Made by a program: the position numbers and the translations under genes. From the NCBI GenBank assembly GCA_000934455.1, contig KN886829.1:1-38825 (forward strand): a stretch of DNA of 38,825 nucleotides. The letters are read 5' to 3'. Below the pieces are notes generated by a model. It was not told the DNA's origin. It was given only the letters and a program-made list of their open reading frames with translations, and did no database searches. Position 1 is the first letter of the stretch. Each line of letters starts with the position of its first letter. Below are positions 1 through 15,200 of this stretch, piece by piece. This stretch comes from Apostichopus parvimensis (Eukaryota > Echinodermata > Holothuroidea > Aspidochirotida > Stichopodidae).

Positions 1-32
1 AGTATTGTAATAACAATAAAATTAATATTCAC

Positions 33-215
33 CAGTTCTCCGTTGGGCATTTGGAAATCATCTCCAGTACTTCCCGTAGCTGTGCCTAGTAACCCACAAG
101 TTCGACCTTTGAACTCAGGAGGAAGGTTAACATTTGTTGCCGCGTACGGTGTTCCAGAGCCTCCCCAGTAATTGAAAGAAGCAGTTACAACCATTCCAAA
201 GTCGGTGGTCAGTGT
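33..215 (-). CDS. Exon 36: D6 vWD, second half (last exon in window)
   Basis: 183 bases, phase 0 at both ends. [16 protein letters not shown], then [17 protein letters not shown] and MPNGEL. The CGLCGTC motif is reduced to CGLLGTA: two of three cysteines are gone. The exon is longer than its counterparts because of a Gly/Ser/Thr-rich insert before the motif. Positions 1-32 are the start of the next intron, so the gene continues to the left of the window. Confidence 0.85.
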
Positions 216-3200
216 CTTATGAATGGAAAATGGTAGTTATATGTGTTAGGCACAGAAGAGTATTTTGAAACAATTGGGGTTATATAAATTTATCATCAAA
301 TGAAAATATATTCCTATATTAGTATTATAATAAATAGTTGCCATGTTTACCCTACTGGTAATATCCTCAATACAATTCAAACTTATCGCTGTCAACTACC
401 GTATCGTTTCAACAAATTCGAGTTAACATTACTATTAATTTTAATTGATTATTGTTGCTTACATTAAAATGTCATCATAGAAACGTCTTAATATGTCAAA
501 TTGTTTGTAGAGTTGATGAAATGGTGACTTTGTTGTCAGTAGACTAAATTTTACCGCCATAACGTTACACCGAATCTAAGAAATAGAAAGAAGCACCTTG
601 CCTTTAATTAATACGTGTAAACTCACCCATTTATCTTTGTTTGCATATGAAATAGTGACCGCCTCAATAGTTACTGGAGTTGTGACTGTTTCGTCATCTA
701 TCAATGTTCCTTTAGGTCCTCTAATCTCGTACACATGACCGTGATATTCCAGTCGTATAGACACTACTACTGACACAGTGTGGCTTTGTGTTGGTTTGTT
801 AAAGTTGCCAATTAGTTGGAAATATGGTAAAGCCTCTCCGACACCACAGAGTTGCACAAGGGTGTATTCGCATGTACCCATGAAGTCATACTTTCTTTGG
901 TCAAATGTACGAAAGTGCGGATCTCCACTACCTCCACCACCCCAACCATCTGTAACACAAAAAGCTTTGCATGTTACTCTTTAAGCTCGAAAAACGAAAT
1001 TGTATCAATGCATCAAATAGTGTAGCAAACGTGCCTTTCAAGAAAGGAACATATTGACTCTACGATATGATAAAAACATTCTTTATCATAACACTTGTAC
1101 CGTAGATTGCTACTGCGTTAACACGGTGTGAACATCAGTTTGATAGTAGAAAGTAGGCTTGAAAAATATTGAAAGACCTTGACAGACAGTTTTGGATTTG
1201 ATGGGTAACTGATATTATAGGGAAGACGTTATATATGCATCGAATGATATTATACCAGGTTAGTTTATAGCTTAACCTTTTTGCGTTAATTCAGTCTGAA
1301 AATATCAACTTTTCATTGGATGCATTTTTCTGTTTTTGTAAATTGCTAATTTGTAAATCTGCAATGTTAAGAGCTATACTAGATTTACTCAAACCATTGC
1401 AGACCCAAACAAGAAACACCAGCAAATAATTAAAAACAAGATATTTAATTCGTGCCTATGACATAAGCGCTATGAGAAGCCGTACGATGAAATCACTATC
1501 AAATATTATGATCATGAATCAATGCATCTCTATTACACATTGATATAGTATCTTCATTGCGATCGGAGTATAATTTCAGCAATTAATTGAAAAAAGGTAA
1601 TAAATACGTATATTAAAATAGTAATTCTTCTTCGAAATATATATGGTTAAGTTACCGCTACCTAACATTTAATATAATGACCTATTTCTATTTGGTAGTT
1701 TTCAATTGAACATTAATGAAAAGAGAAAGATCTACAACATCTAAACACCTACCCCCTGTACATGTTTGTCCATCTCCGGTATAGCCATTTTGACAGAAGC
1801 AGTTTCTCACACCGCCCTTGATTTCACATAGGGCGTGCTCCCCGCATGCAAAATTTGAGCATTCTCGACCTGAGTCTTTGCAGACACATTTCTGATCACA
1901 AGTATCTGATATCCACGTATCTCCAACCTAAATGAAAGACAGTATTTTACTGACACATTTATTAATCATATGAATTTCATTTAAAGGATCTTCTGGTGGC
2001 TAAAGCTGGTTCACTATTCATATTGCTGGAGAATAGTGACCATATTAAAGCCACAACTTCATCCCCAAAGCAATTTGTATCGTGAAATAGTATTTAACAT
2101 TGGAATGTATCTGTCAATAGCAAAGTGAATGATGTCTTCATAGCAATTGAGCTGAAATCTCCTCAAATAATTCTACAAAGATTTGGGGTTTGACGACAGC
2201 TAATGGAATTTTCCAGATGTACCAGATCATCGTGAAGATAGCAATGGCCTTATCGTGGCTTTTGTATAACATATAACCTGGTGACATCACAAAACATTTA
2301 TGTTGGGATCCACTTCGCTGAAATAAGTGAAGGATATGCCGGTCAAAGCAAGTTACGTTCAATCAACAATATCTCGATTTAGGTACAAAATGTCTGAGAT
2401 GGGTCTTTCAACATTATAGTGTGGAATATGCAGCGGCTGCTCTTCAATGTAAATGTGACATTGTCTACCACTATCATATTCATTTAACACGTACATATAT
2501 GTGTAGATAATCAGTGTCCGGTCAACGCTTCGTTAGTTGTTTACTCTCCTCTTAGTTATGCCATTAACTAGTGAGTCTCTCTGAAATGCAATATACATGC
2601 CATTTCATAGTCAATTGTTAAATGTGTTTAAAATATGATAACAAAGGGCTAGCGGATTGATATTGTAACCAGTTAACGTGTATAATTTAGAGTCTCAATA
2701 TGTGTTTGCTGATGAATTTCGGAAAACAAACTTCCGAAGCAGATCCACTGTTTCTTATTCTAAAAAACACTTGCCAGGTGGGTTTAATGGATAAAATCTG
2801 TCGCAATTGAAAGTAATAAATGTTTTTTTTTCTGTTGACCTTATGGCGCGAACGATTCACCGTAAAATAACTCCCATATCAGCATGCTCATTACACAAAT
2901 GTATCCTATGTATGCTCGTACTCGTCCACTTTTTTACCCAATTTCACGGAGGAAACGTCTGAAAACACCTGTTTATGCAGAAGGAAATGACACTATATCT
3001 CATACTACATCGGTAACACCGAAAGAAATATACTATTTAAGAGACCTTACACAGGCTAACCATGCCTACCAGTCGTAAACAAAACAGAGAGATTTGATTT
3101 GTTGGGCGGGGCTCGCAAATTTTGATTGAAGTTTGTAGAATATACGTACTCGTTAAGAAATATGGCGAATTGTATTCAACTTAAAATGTTTAACGATAGA

Positions 3201-6200
3201 TAACTCAATAAAAATAAAGAATATTAATATAAAATTTGTATAGAACGGTGTCACTTTTAGTGAGCTTTTAAGCATGTTCCAGGGTACGACAATAATTTCA
3301 AGAAATCTGTTTTCATAGAAAGGTGATCAAATATAATTTATTTCATTTTTTTAAATAACTATTCTTTGATGTGGTTGTTGCATAGGCTGAACGAATATAT
3401 TACTACTATGAATTTAGTCATTATTAAGATTTACCTCCATTATGTCATTTCCAGGAGAGGTACACCCACAATCTGCAACATTTATGCATTCATCATTGTA
3501 AAGTACAAGTGGATTGGCACAAATGCAGGTCTCAATAAGCGTGTCCCACTGACAATTCTCTGTACCACTTCGATCATTACAAGTTGGCTGACAGCCTACA
3601 CCCCAATTCCAGAGGATAGAATTTTCTGGACACTCGTCAACTAAAATTTAGAGGCAAAATGAAATATCGTTAAAATCAAGAAGTACCCGCATTAACTGCA
3701 CCTTTTGGAAAAATATTACAAGTTGGAAGATTTTGATAATTTCAGATTAAACAGTATTTTACTATCAAGCGATAAGTAGAATATGTTGCCTGCATTTGTC
3801 AACCTATACCAGTAAATTACAATATGTGGTATTAAAAATGATACATTTGCATAATGATTTCTTATCTTGAATATTTCTGGTTAAATGTACCCACTAACAT
3901 GAAACAGAATTACCTCGAACTGTGGGAGCTGCTCCCGTTGCCCTCCTTCTTCGACTAGCTCCTCCAGACATTCCTCCGCCATCATCTCCTGCAAGGTAAA
4001 TCAGAACACTTTAACTGTCAGAATATTTCTTGTCATTTGACGAACAGAGTTGTCTTTTGTTATGTATTGTGCAATGGAACTGTTAATCAATTGATATATT
4101 AAACTCACCGTCGTGTTTTCTATAAAAACAAATATTATGAAACGTACCATTTACATAGCGGTAATATCAATGCGATCAATAATGTGTAATAATCAAACTT
4201 GAAACAGAGTGACCGTAATAACTGTAATTTCATGGGTTCAAGAGATGATTACGCTTATCCGGAATGTATATTACAGTGCCATGGTCATTACCTTCGACAA
4301 AGCAATGTTGAGCGTCTTTACGCCAATCACCAGGATTCCCACCAGCCTGCCTGCACTGCTGGGCATACATCTTCATGATAAAACACGAGAAGGACGGTTT
4401 CAAGGATACACAGAGATCCATAACGCAAGCATCGTAAACGACTTGAGGATCAACAAACTCGTAGCAAGGGGCAAATGGACCTAACGAAGAACAATGTTAT
4501 TGTAACTGTTGGTGATAAACTTTCCTCTCTTTGGTTTAGATTATTCATTTTACACATCTCTAGATAATTTTAAAAGTGAAAATGGAGTATTTAAAAAAAA
4601 AAGGAAAACCGATACACTAGACTACATGAATGTAACCGAAGTCAACATTCATTCAGTAATATACAGAGAACAAATTAGTCAACCCTTATTTACAAAATTG
4701 AATACGCAATGGTCTCAAATTGTTAATACATCGCATGACCTTTCTTTTATATGGCGAAACGTTGTAATCATGCAGCAATCCTATATCAATTTCGCTCAAA
4801 ATTATTCAACAATGTTATCTTCACGTTGAAACAAAGCTACAAAATGAAGAAATCTGAGCTTTAACATGATGCGGCTGCTTTCTGGAAGTAAAATTTAAGT
4901 TTACATTCTATAGACAACATGTACTGATGATAGGTGTTTACCTGAATTTTGAATCAATAGATTACACATATCCTTTGCCCAGTTTTCCTCTAGACTGTCC
5001 ATTACGCAAGGGTTCTCAGTGACTCCTTCAGTCTCACATGTCATATCGTTTCTCCACGCAGCCCCAAATTCGGTGATCGAAGACGCCTGCAGCAAAGTCA
5101 GAGGCAATAGTATTTGTAAAATAAGATGCCTTATATATTGCATTAATTAGTCTTTTTTTCTGCATTTAAGAGACTGGGAGCTACTACTTTGGTCGTTATT
5201 CTTACATAAGGAACCCTGCAGTCGACATAAATCAGCAAACTACCGGTAGAGAATAAGAGATTTACAGGTAAAATAATTAACTCAACAGAACGATACGGGC
5301 AGCACTGCTTTGCTAAGGAAATATTTCTACTGATAGAAACTATAAAATCTTACGATATCTCCATTTGGCATTTGTAACTCATCACTTTGACTGTCAGAAC
5401 AGGTACCGCACATTCCACACACTTGTCCCTCTAATTCAGCATGTACGTGGATTTCCGCATTTTGTAAGTTGTCGTACATAATGAAAAGGCCTTCTACTGC
5501 AATTGTCTGCAAAATGTGGAAGACAATGTTTGCATTGACAACATGATCCACCAAGAATTATAAAAAACAAGTATAATAAGCATGTTATTTAAAAATCACA
5601 TTTGAAGTGATGGTACATTCTTTGTTTAAAATATTCTTAGTTATAACAAGAAGGTAAAGTTAATCTCAAAACTCAACCCAATAATGCAGCCTACCTAAGG
5701 TTTGGCGGAACAGAAAACTGATTGTCTCCAATATTCATTCATGATTGTATTGTTGATATGATAATAACGATGCTTCATATTACAAGTTCTGGGCATACAC
5801 TTACCGTGAAGCCATAAACCTGATTGCCTATTGTGATTCCAAGTTCTTTATCTTCGTATGGCACATTAACCAATCTGCTGTTAACTTTCACTTTACCAGC
5901 AATGAAGACTTCATAAATATTGCCTCCATACTCAAACCGCAAATACCGCAAGTATGATACTTTGTCACTAGGTGCATCACGGCTGTGTCGACCAACCAAC
6001 TTAAAGTTTGGCACACTACTTGATGTGGAACACTTCTGTACAAGGATGTATTCACAGTCCCCCTGGTAATCAAATGAGAGCTTATCGAACGTTGTGTAGT
6101 GAGGATCGCCGTAGACATTGCATACGCAAGGACCTGCCAAAAGGATCAAATATCACGTTATTACCGAGACCGAAAGTCGTAATGATTTAGTAGTAAATAT

Positions 6201-9200
6201 TTCTTATCTCCATGATCATTGAAACCATTCCTCTATTAGCAATGATTTCCTCTACATCATCGTAGTAATATTTTACTGACCTGCATGAAATAAGAATATT
6301 TATCAAGTATAATCTTGAGCTTACATTATTCGTAATTGGCAGCGGTAGATATAACATACCTCTACGACAAGCTTCATCCACCATAGCATACTGTAACGGG
6401 CAATAGCACTTCCTTAAACCGTCCCTGACGTCACAAACAGATTTATCAGGACACGAATAAGAGTTACAATCAGCGCCAGTATCTAAACAAAGACAACGTT
6501 CTGAGCAGTCCTCACTGTACCATTCTTCACCTCTCTGAAAACATACAGATAAAGGACACGATGAACGTGTGAGAGACCAGTATGGAGAAACATTTAAAGG
6601 CAAATCTTGTATATTGATTGAAAAATGAAGCACCATAGAGAGTCATAAAACATCAACTAAATTTCATTTATATCGAACACAAGCAAAAAGGCCCTTCAAG
6701 AAGGAAAAAATACATAGCTGGAAGCTTCATAACTAATTATTTTACCTTAATATAGGCCCCTCCAGGGAGAGTGCATCCACAGTCTGCTTCGGGGACGCAC
6801 TCATCACCGTCCAATAGCTGCCCATCAGGACATTTGCAGACCTCCTCACATGTCAATTTACAATCTTCGTCATTTCCTCCAGCACAAGTCGGTTGACATG
6901 CAGAGTCGCATGGATCATAAATCATATTGTCAGGACAAATGCTACCTAAATTGTATCAAGATATGAATAGAATAACGAACGAAGTAGAAGCTACTTGTTG
7001 ATTCAGTCTCCTTTCTCTACATCGTAAGTGTAAGTTGTAAAGGGTGCAATGTGCAATACAGGCTGATATTCCTATGGAGCCATGGATATTTCAATAATAT
7101 CCAAGTGTTATACATTAACATCAGGGTGAAAAACAAAATCAGCCATGCAAACTTCCAAATATGAGGAATCCTACATAAGCTCTGTTTAAGCCCTACCTAT
7201 GGGAATATCACCGGTGTATATCAAACCTTCCATATTCGATGAGTATTCATAATTACAAGTAGCTTCTAATTCCACGTAAAAGTGCACTCAACAACACTGC
7301 ATTTCATAAACTTGTAAAGTTCCAGAGAATCTTGTTTTTTATTTTTATCTTGATGGGAAAGGGGGAGCAATGAAATGGCTACACTACGTCTTCACCCGTG
7401 CATTCACTTACCCGGGTATTTGCATTATTCCTCTTACGGTGTATATGGGCTGGATATGATGATAATATACAGAAGTTATAGGTTATTACTAATACTTGCA
7501 GAGCTAATTGTACAGAAATACATCATAAAAGAGGAACTTACCACACTCAGGCACACTATTCCACCACTCCCCGGGTGTTCCATCGGCTTTTATACAGTCT
7601 TCTGCATATTTACGTAAGTTGCTACAAAAAACTTCATTGGTACCAGCAGCACATACATCATAAACACAAGTCTCAAACAAATTATCTGGTTTAACAAAAC
7701 CATGACACTGTGAGAAAGGTCCTGTATAAGAGATATGAAATAATGTAAAACAATTAAAACCAGCTCCTTATTGATGATGAGATGTGGGATACAAAAAAGT
7801 CAATTGTGATTTCCCGAATATATCTAATTCTTCACCTGAACCATATTAACTATCCAATATGATTATAACAGGCAAAAGAAATCAAATGTTTGGATGATTA
7901 GGAAACCCAAAATTTGAAACAAATGAAAGCAAGGTCGAAAGTAATATAAGTAAGTATGAACGTTGTCTTCATTATAATTCGAAATAATTATTCCATAACC
8001 TAAAGATTTACTGATTCGTTGAATAAGACAACTTATTTGAAAACATTTGACTAATACCTTTGTTTCATGTTAAACGTTAACTCGTTAAAAGGTTGGCTGG
8101 AGAATTCTTCTCTCAGGCTGTTTATTGTTTTCTGACTTTCAAACACTCACCAACAGGCGATGTAAGAACACTACAGGTATTTTTTGCATCAACTTCTTCT
8201 TCAGAACATTCTTCGCACGCTTCCTCCCCATTATCCTCAATGCACTCTCTGGAATCAGTTGCCCATGCGTTACCAAAATCCATAGCGTTGGTTGCCTTTC
8301 AAAAGAAACATGTTGTTTTTTTTTGCCAATGAGGACCACCGTTTTTGTTATGTTTTGTATGAACAACCTATTCAAGCAGCCCAAGGTTGTTGTTATGTTA
8401 TAGCATCATATATATTTCCATTTTTCATAGTTAAATATTTAATGGTGTTGACTCTATGAAAGAGTATTACTCTCTTTCGAGTGTACCTTTATTAAGAGTA
8501 ACTAGTCTAAGTTCAAGATTAGTCGACATGCAACTCAGATGTCGCATTTATTATAACAGCGTGTATTCGATAAACTGACCTATAGACTCATACAATTATC
8601 AAGTTACGCTTATAGAGGGATATCGACATATATGTTTATTTCATACCAGATCTCCGCTGGGTAGTAGGAAGTCATCTGACGGATCCTTTGTACAAGTCCC
8701 ACAGAGGCCACATGTAGCTCCGAGATGCAGTTCATTGTACACCTTCACACGGACAGAGTACGGGCTCTCGAATATCAGAGATAGCTGGAAGGAAGTGTCA
8801 ATTACCTACCAAAAGAGAACAACAATGCATGGATAAGCAACCAGCTTTATAGTTGCACTGTATTCATCGTAACATTTATTTCAAACTAAATATCAGACAT
8901 AAGCTCAATCAATATCAAGTGTTTTAAAATGACGTTGGTGATGGACAGATATAAAGCGTACCTTTATTATCACTGCAAATCAGTAGGAAAGTGCGTTGAA
9001 TGTTTAACAAAACATTTGAATAAGACATAATATAACTGGATTCACTAGTTTTCTGATCACTTAAAATAATATCACCTGATATAACATATTTATCTTTTCC
9101 AAAAGTCGGCATAAAATACGTTTGAAGAAGTCCATTGAAAATATTATTCTATTTGTCTTAAATAAGATGTTTTGGATCTAAAGACTTTTCCGAGTATCAA

Positions 9201-12200
9201 TTTAAACCTTCTTATTATATTAAGAACAGAGGAATCTGACAACAAGATGAAACACTTTAAGTTTTCTTTCATCGGAAGTCATCATTTTATCAGTAATTAT
9301 CCCGGTTTCGGGTGGGTAACGTTATGTTTGCTAATTGTTTCAAAGAAGTTTCTTTGTGTTGGACTCCGCCTTTTACAAGCATCGTAAATTTAAACTTACA
9401 ACTCTGTCTGGATACAGCCTCTGTACAGTGACATCTTCGCTGACGTAAGGTAACGGTTCCTGTATACCATTGATGTAAACAGTTCCCTGGCTATTCACTT
9501 CATAGGTATTTCCATCATACTCCAATCGAACTCCTCTGGTATATGACACCGGGGATGTTGGGTAATCTTTCACGTTGTTGACAATAACTTTGTAATCTGG
9601 AAGAGTCCCGTCGTTGTTACAATTTTCAACCAATATGTATTCACAATCTCCTTGGAAGTTATATCTACTGCCATCAAAGGTGACGTAATGTGGATCTCCG
9701 TAAACTGAGCATTCGCAGGCAGCTGCAAATAACCCAGAAAGCTTTATGAGAATACAAGCTTTTGCCATTTCATTGGCCAATATTGTTGCGGAAGGTCCCA
9801 TGCAATAGTTTTCTTATGACTTTAATATCCACTTACTGAATTTGTCAATTCAAAGGAATGGTTCAATATTGTGTTAAAAGACCAAAATAGACAGATTTAT
9901 TCCTAACCTTGTGTTACAAAGCATGCATACAATATGCAAATGCTGATACATCCTCAGTGGAACTGATGTGACGTGTCAGCTGACCTACTTAAGTCAACGG
10001 ACCTACCAACTGTAAGATATATTTAATCTAGAGCAATGTAGATATTTGGAATTATGTTTCTAATCAATGACGTTTAATTCAGAGATTCAATTCAACTAGT
10101 TACTACATCAATCGGATTTATCGAAATGTTTTGATTTTTTAAGTAATGTTGGTGTTCACTGTCAGTAAGTTGATCTGAATGAAAACAAGCAAAACCACCC
10201 AATAGGTGATGTTTTCGTGTTGTATTCTACGATTAAATTAAGACGTCGAAGCTGGTTATTTAATATAACTAACCTTCAGTGCACTCCAGGCCATTTCCCT
10301 CGTAACCTTCGTTGCACACGCACCCTCTTTGTCCAGCTTTGATTCCACACTCTGCAAACTCGTCACAAACCAGAGAGCTACACTGTAGAATCCCGTCTAA
10401 ACAGGAGCATGTTTCTGTACAGTCGTCATTCACCCAGGATTCATGATTCTGTAAAAGAAGTTATAACCATGTTTAACGTTACAAACGCATTTTTCGACTA
10501 CATTATTTGATTTAACAGGATCAAATGATGACACCTTTCAATGACACCAAATCATTTTCCATAGATGTTCTGTAGTTTACAATTAATGTGAATATAATCT
10601 TGGATATAATGTTTGTAATTATGAATCATGAAACTACCAATTCATATTGTCAGTTATGTGGAACACATTAAAATAGGTTAATTGTCAACTACCAGAATAT
10701 ATTATATTTCAAGGTATCCATGAGAGGTGTTTATACTCCCGTTCTCACACTTAATTATGAAAAGCTAGTAACTATAGTAATCCGTCGAGAACACGGAGAT
10801 TAAGAAGGTTAAAAAGTATTTCACTTTTGTTGGCTATTTGAAGCAATTTGCCAATTAATGGGAATATGTTACGGGGTTACCTTAATTCCATCACCAATCA
10901 CAAGTGTCTGAGCAATATCCTGTTATAGTGGAATCCTCGAGCTTCCACATTAAGTACTTTGAGTGAAGAGATTTAACGGAGTTATTTCTTCGGTTTAATT
11001 GTTTATTTTTGCATCGGATTGGTTCAAGTTATTGTTTTTTAACATTTAATAAACCCCAAGAATAGATCCGTATATACACCCTCTAATGGACGCTGCTGGT
11101 GTTTTTTTTTATAATTTCAATATTAATATTTGATGAAGTCAACTTTATTATCGCTCTTAAACAATCAAATTTTTTCGTAGAAATTGATCCATGGAATTTT
11201 GTTATTTATCGAGTATTAGATATCCAGCAGTTAAATTTAGAGCTCTAAATTAAACTTGCCATTATATAACCTCCGTTTTCATTGGTACAACCTTGACAAT
11301 CTTCCACGCATTGATCACCATCAACGAGGGCAGGATACTTGCACAAACATACAGGAACTGAGTCAAATGGGCAATCAGGGTCACCATTAGGTTGCGCACA
11401 GGTTGGTGGACATCCGGGGTAGTCGGGAATGTAAAGAGAACCTTCAGGACAATCTGAAAACCGGACAATAGTATGAAACTTGTATCAATCCAACAATCTC
11501 TGTTGAAGTGTATAAACCTATCATTCATAGTGAGGCATTCTGGTCATGACCTATAGCGAGAAAAGGGATTAACGCTGTTAGCCAACTTGAAACCCTAAGG
11601 TTGTGAACAGATGAAAAATAATACGTTTGTAATAGATTCATGTTCTAAATATTTAATAGTAATAGGCTCTATATATAATATACTTGACTATACTATACTA
11701 TACTATACTATACTATACTATACTATACTATACATAAGCCGTGTTGTTGTAAGTAAACTTACAAGTAATGAGTTTGCTTCAATTTCAATACACTTACCTG
11801 GTTGACATTCAGGGCGATCCTTCCACCAATAGTAAACATTGCCTCCATTGGCAATGCACTCCTTTACGTACTCCTCCATGTTGGCACACAAAGAACCAGC
11901 CTCTCCTGCGCACACGTCATAAACACATGTCTCATAGTAAGGTGTTGGATCCAAGAAGTCATGACAAACAGATAAAACTCCTTTAAATGATAACAAATAA
12001 CGTCATTTAGATCTTTCAGCTGCAGAACACAGACCAAATACCCTTTTTCTATTATATCTAACTTTTATATTAATGAAAAAACTTGAATAACGCAAAGCAG
12101 ACGAATTTAGAACACAGTTATAATTGTCAACTTGACTCACGTCTTGAAGAAACGTATTAAAGTAGTTGTAGTGTACTCTTTCATTTCGGTATAAGGTTTT

Positions 12201-15200
12201 TACACCCGACCTCCTCTTTGACGTCCTTATAAACATATTAATACAAAACTTGTGTGCATCCCTGTAAGTTTCTATAGTTCCATGCAATACGTTTTGCTTG
12301 TACCCTTGCTTGTATGTATCAATCAGCTTGACACTCACCCAATGTATCTATGATGGCGTTACACTCGCTCTTTGCTTCCGTTTCAGCATCCTCTCCAGCA
12401 GGACATGTCACCTCCACGGGCGGGTCCTTACATTCTCTGTCACCAGTCTGCCAACTCGTACCAAATTCAAGTACGTCGCTGGTCTAATTACACAACAGAA
12501 AATGGAGCAAACATAGCATACGACTTTTAACAGCGCATTTATGAAGTGGGTATATTTAGGAGATGGGCCAACATCTATATATTTGGGGAAAGGCACTAAC
12601 AGTTATTGGATGGATTAGTATATGGATAACGAATTACGGTATGAAACGAATAATATTAGCACTTCAGTTCATCCCGATTTGATATTGTTTGTCAATTATG
12701 GTTTAGTTGACGTAATCTTCCACTACTCGAGAATGCATAAACATTAAATTGTCTTGTTTTAATAGAATTTCCCAAGTACGCGAAAAGGCTATGCTATTAT
12801 TATATAATTTGAAATTCAAATTAATGTTTATGTATCAGTCGGTATTATTTTCTACGATTTAAAGAATAAGTAGTCTACTTACAAGCTCGCCAGATGACAT
12901 CAAAAACTCGTCAAAAGCAAAATCATTGCACGTCCCACAAAGACCACATGTGTTGTTGAAGTAACCATTCTTATCCAAGGTAACAGTTAATCCTTGGTCA
13001 TTATCCCAAGTAAGAGTCAGGCCAAAATCAGTGTACAGAACCTTAAAGAAAACGAAAGGAAATGAAAAACTAGAACAGTTTCTGAAAGTTGATTTATTCA
13101 ATTTTTTTGTATTGGTTTATGTGTGTATCATAGTGGAACATTTGTCAAAGTAACTGATTCTTACAGTATTGCCGGGCTTTGATATGTGCACTCCATTGTC
13201 ATCGTCATATGGCAGTGGTTCCTTTGCTCCATCTACAAGTACCACACCATCCTGTAAGAGTTCGTACTCCTTGCCTCCATAGACCAATCGAACTTCCCTA
13301 AGATATGACATTCTGCTGGTTGGGGTATTCTTTTGGTTGTTACCAATGACTTCAAAGTCTGGAAACTCCGAATCTTCACATGGTTTGAGTACTGTGTATT
13401 CACAATCTCCCTGGAAGTCATATTTTACGTTATCAAAAGTCGTGTAATGTGGATCACCCCAGACAGTGCAACGACATGTAGCTACAGTAGGAAGGGGAGA
13501 AAACAATTCAAAAATGACATGGGTAGACTGTTAAATGAACAATTGGTATGAATTCATAGATGTAGCGATGTCGACCTACTCAAGTTATATATTTATTAAA
13601 TTGTCAAGCAAAATTGTTTGTTTAATACAAAAAATAGTAATAAAGAGTCTATGCATGTAGATAGATAGATAGATAGATTTATTTCGTCCATAAGAATATG
13701 GACATTTGTCTCCCTGAAGCAAACACGGAAAATATCAAATATTAAAGTTACAAACAGAATAATGTTACAAATCAGAATAAATAAACCACAGAAAAGTTTA
13801 AAAAGGTAAAAAAACCAGCAGCAACAATATACATACATGTGATATAAATAAACATCTATATACTCATACATACACACATATATAGATACAAATACTTACA
13901 AATATAAAAATGCAGAACAGTCTTAGAAAAAAAAAGACAACCTATAGAATCTCTCTCAGGTTGAAAAGAGAAACAGAATTAGGTAAAAAAGAAAACCTGA
14001 ATTTGTTATGTTTAGACCGTGGCATGCAAAGTATGTTACCTGAAGGGCAGAAGGCATAGTTGGGGAAAAGAGGATGTGTTTTGGTCATTTAATTTTCTAT
14101 CCGTTTTCTGGTGGACTATTTTAATTTAAAGTTAAGAGACAGACTTCAGACAAATATCACTACCAATAGCACGGCTGGCGGCCATTACGATCTTATCTAA
14201 TTTACCACAAGAATCCTTCGTAAGCAACCCGAACAAGATAATAATAATAATACTAAAAGTCAGCACGATTTGCATCACTGACTGGTAAAAGAACAAGAAT
14301 AGAGATGTCGAATTTAAAATATTTCAGTTTACGTAGAAGTACAATCTTTGGCAAGCTTTTGACCTCATTGAATCAACCTGGTCTTTGAAGTTAAGTTTAA
14401 AGTCAATGATAGTACATAAATATTCATAGTGGTGCACCTGTTCAACAATCTCGTCATTAACACTGATTTGAGCATGATCACATGGCTGTTTCCAGAAATC
14501 AAATGCCATCTCCATAGTTTATTACCATTCAAGTTTAGGTAGTTTTGGTTGCACCAAGTAACGAAATTCATTCTCATACGGAGTAGCAACATTGTTATGC
14601 AGGTAACCGGTTATCACGGTATCATCAGCAGTAAATGTTACTCTCTCAAGATAACATGATGATCGATGCATACATGTCGCAGCTGCGATTCGAAGGAGGC
14701 CATTAGACAAGACTATGAACGAAGTCGTTGACAACACTATGCATGAGTATCGTTAAGTCAGGCAAGGTTATTGTTTATGAACTTTAGGTCATTTGAAATG
14801 GGTCATGAATACGATGGAGAAGGCCTTACGTGAGGTCATTACACAGGAATTTGCATAGGGGCGTCGGATAAGAATAACAATGGGCACGTGGGACAACGTT
14901 ATGCCTGAGAACGTTGAGTACGGCTTAGTATGAGTTTGTTGGTCAAGTTTCGTTCTCAGTGATATTTAATATCTTTCGGTATCTGAATATGAAATTAATC
15001 ATATAGTATATTATCAAATACGTACGTTCCGGAATGCATGTAAGTCCATCCCCTGTGAAACCCGGATTGCAGTAACAGCCAACTACTCCTCCTTTATCAG
15101 TACATTGAGCATCAGGATCACAAGAAGATGTTTCACACGTATAAGTCCCAGCCACACATGAACAATGCTCCCCACAGTCGGCATCGTAGACTGATTCGTC

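Noticed and set aside
2138..2362. Minus-strand open frame of 74 codons in intron 33
   Set aside because: It has a protein-like look in places but no splice sites fit the phase-0 intron and I recognise no family.
4509..4829. Plus-strand open frame of 106 codons in intron 30
   Set aside because: Low-complexity AT-rich sequence without domain, opposite to the host gene.
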